DNA from: Novosphingobium sp. JCM 18896
GTDB taxonomy: Bacteria; Pseudomonadota; Alphaproteobacteria; Sphingomonadales; Sphingomonadaceae
NCBI RefSeq assembly: GCF_025938095.1
Contig: NZ_JAPCZF010000007.1
Span: 110,946-174,945, forward strand
DNA length: 64,000 nucleotides
Direction: 5' to 3'
Below the pieces are notes generated by a model that was given only the letters and a program-made list of their open reading frames with translations, was not told where the DNA came from and made no database searches. This document shows positions 63,302-64,000 of the stretch, in pieces. Position 1 is the first letter of the stretch; the number at the start of each line of letters is the position of its first letter. The position numbers were made by a program, and so were the translations under genes.

Positions 63302-63325
63302 GCCGGCGTCCCAAGGGGCGCCGGC
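63302..63325 (+). terminator. Terminator-like hairpin after YdcH gene
   Basis: Stem GCCGGCG / CGCCGGC with a 10-base loop directly after the stop codon of the YdcH gene. No U-tract. Position suggests transcription end. Confidence 0.4.
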
Positions 63326-63339
63326 TCGCTATCCGAAAA

Positions 63340-63932
63340 TCATGCCGACGAGACCTTCGCCTCTGGTTGGCGCTCCACCACCGGTGCCCGCATGTAAGCG
63401 GCAGAGGACAGCGGCGCTTCCAAGCGTGAGGCGCCGGGATGAACAGGGAGACCGTGCTTCCTTCGCCTTCCACAGAGTCGATCGTCATGAAGCCGCCGGC
63501 GCGCTCGACGAAGGCTTGCACCTGCGGGATCCCGAGCCCGGTGCCACTGCCATGTTTGGTGGTGAAGAACGGATCGGCGACCTTGCGCCGCACCTCTTCC
63601 GGCATGCCGGTCCCATCGTCGTCGATCGTAAGGCGCAAACAGGCGGTTGGCCCTTCTTCAGGGGCCAGTTGAAGCGAAACAGACATGGTGCCGATTGCAA
63701 TGGTCCCGCCGGTCAGAAGCGCATCCCGCGAGTTGACTACGAGGTTCATCACCGCGGCATTGAACGCCAGCAGATCGAGATCCATTTCCGGGGCGCCCGG
63801 ATCGAGATGAAGGTGGATGCGGATTCCAGGCCCGGCTGCATAGTGGAGGAACGTCTCCAGCTCCCTGAGGGCGCTGTGTAACCGTCCGGCCTGAGCCGCT
63901 TGTCGAGGTTGGGCTGTGAGCTGAAGACGTCC
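63340..63932 (-). pseudogene. Histidine kinase C-terminal part, damaged
   Basis: HATPase domain of a sensor kinase: N-box NLVVNSRDAL, G1 DDDGTGMPEEV, F-box PFFTTK, G2 GSGTGLGI, then VEGEGSTVSLFIP. After this the frame runs through an unlike tail to 63153, whereas another frame offers a natural short end (LEAPLSSAAYMRAPVVERQP) stopping at 63340. Upstream, a TAA at 63933-63935 separates it from the expected dimerisation region, which seems to be in another frame. One or more frameshifts are likely; it also meets the right edge of the window. Confidence 0.6.
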
Positions 63933-64000
63933 TTAGGGTCGCACACAAGGACGCGCTTAAGGACAGCCATGACGCAGGTAACGGTGCTGACGGGGGCGGG

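Noticed and set aside
63153..63339. Extended C-terminus of the histidine kinase
   Set aside because: Runs antisense through the YdcH gene and lacks kinase-like sequence; a different frame gives a natural end at 63340.
1..64000. CRISPR arrays, tRNA or rRNA genes, insertion sequences
   Set aside because: No regular repeats, cloverleaf patterns or transposase features were seen on reading.

Overview
The window looks like a chromosome or large-replicon segment of a sphingomonad (Sphingomonadales; Novosphingobium or Sphingobium-like). The evidence is high GC, four TonB-dependent receptors (three with the I-V-T-A-R-R type N-terminal box common in this order), and many cytochrome P450, short-chain dehydrogenase, luciferase-like and D-aminoacylase-family genes. 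No tRNA, rRNA or CRISPR array was seen. The organism and the growth substrate are inferences; nothing in the sequence names the substrate.

Layout. 1-1817 (minus): MASE1-PAS-GAF signalling protein with one frameshift, running off the left edge. 2108-3561: TetR regulator divergent from an SDR. 3695-4600 (minus): LysR regulator divergent from an operon of DUF1214 protein, TonB receptor and sulfatase (4940-11120). 11366-11680: dead PRISE-type reductase remnant. 11789-18190: operon of P450, D-aminoacylase-family amidohydrolase, TetR, LLM oxidoreductase and AtuA-family protein. 18432-21090 (minus): second amidohydrolase and a phytanoyl-CoA-dioxygenase-like enzyme, divergent from a Rieske oxygenase (21280-22659). 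22701-23804 (minus): AraC regulator divergent from a ten-gene, mostly overlapping operon (24049-33713): FAD oxidoreductase, SnoaL-like protein, PhyH oxygenase, cupin, P450, SMP-30 lactonase, HpaI-type aldolase, FAD-linked 2-hydroxyacid oxidase, PRISE-type reductase, cyclase-family hydrolase. 33763-36156 (minus): TonB receptor, divergent from P450 plus FMN 2-hydroxyacid oxidase (36366-38797). 39412-41892: third TonB receptor. 42019-43474 (minus): MarR plus a putative 2OG-type oxygenase. 43805-45058: GGDEF protein. 45097-53006 (minus): six-gene operon (LLM, P450, SDR, TonB receptor, acyl-CoA-dehydrogenase-fold protein, SDR) divergent from its own TetR gene. 53914-56165: CstA-YbdD transporter pair. 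56443-57962 (minus): P450 plus ferredoxin.

From about 58000 to the right edge the DNA is decaying: a frameshifted phosphotriesterase-family gene, a dead SDR, a damaged histidine kinase, small unknown ORFs, an intact RES-Xre toxin-antitoxin pair and a small YdcH gene.

Taken together, about 4.9-58 kb reads as a catabolic region for a large hydrophobic or conjugated molecule. Outer-membrane receptors would import it; the sulfatase and amidohydrolases would remove conjugates; P450, Rieske, PhyH and flavin enzymes would oxidise it; lactonase and aldolase would cleave it to 2-oxo acids such as pyruvate, which the CstA-type carrier might also handle. The best candidate for an undescribed system is the ten-gene operon at 24049-33713 with its AraC regulator.
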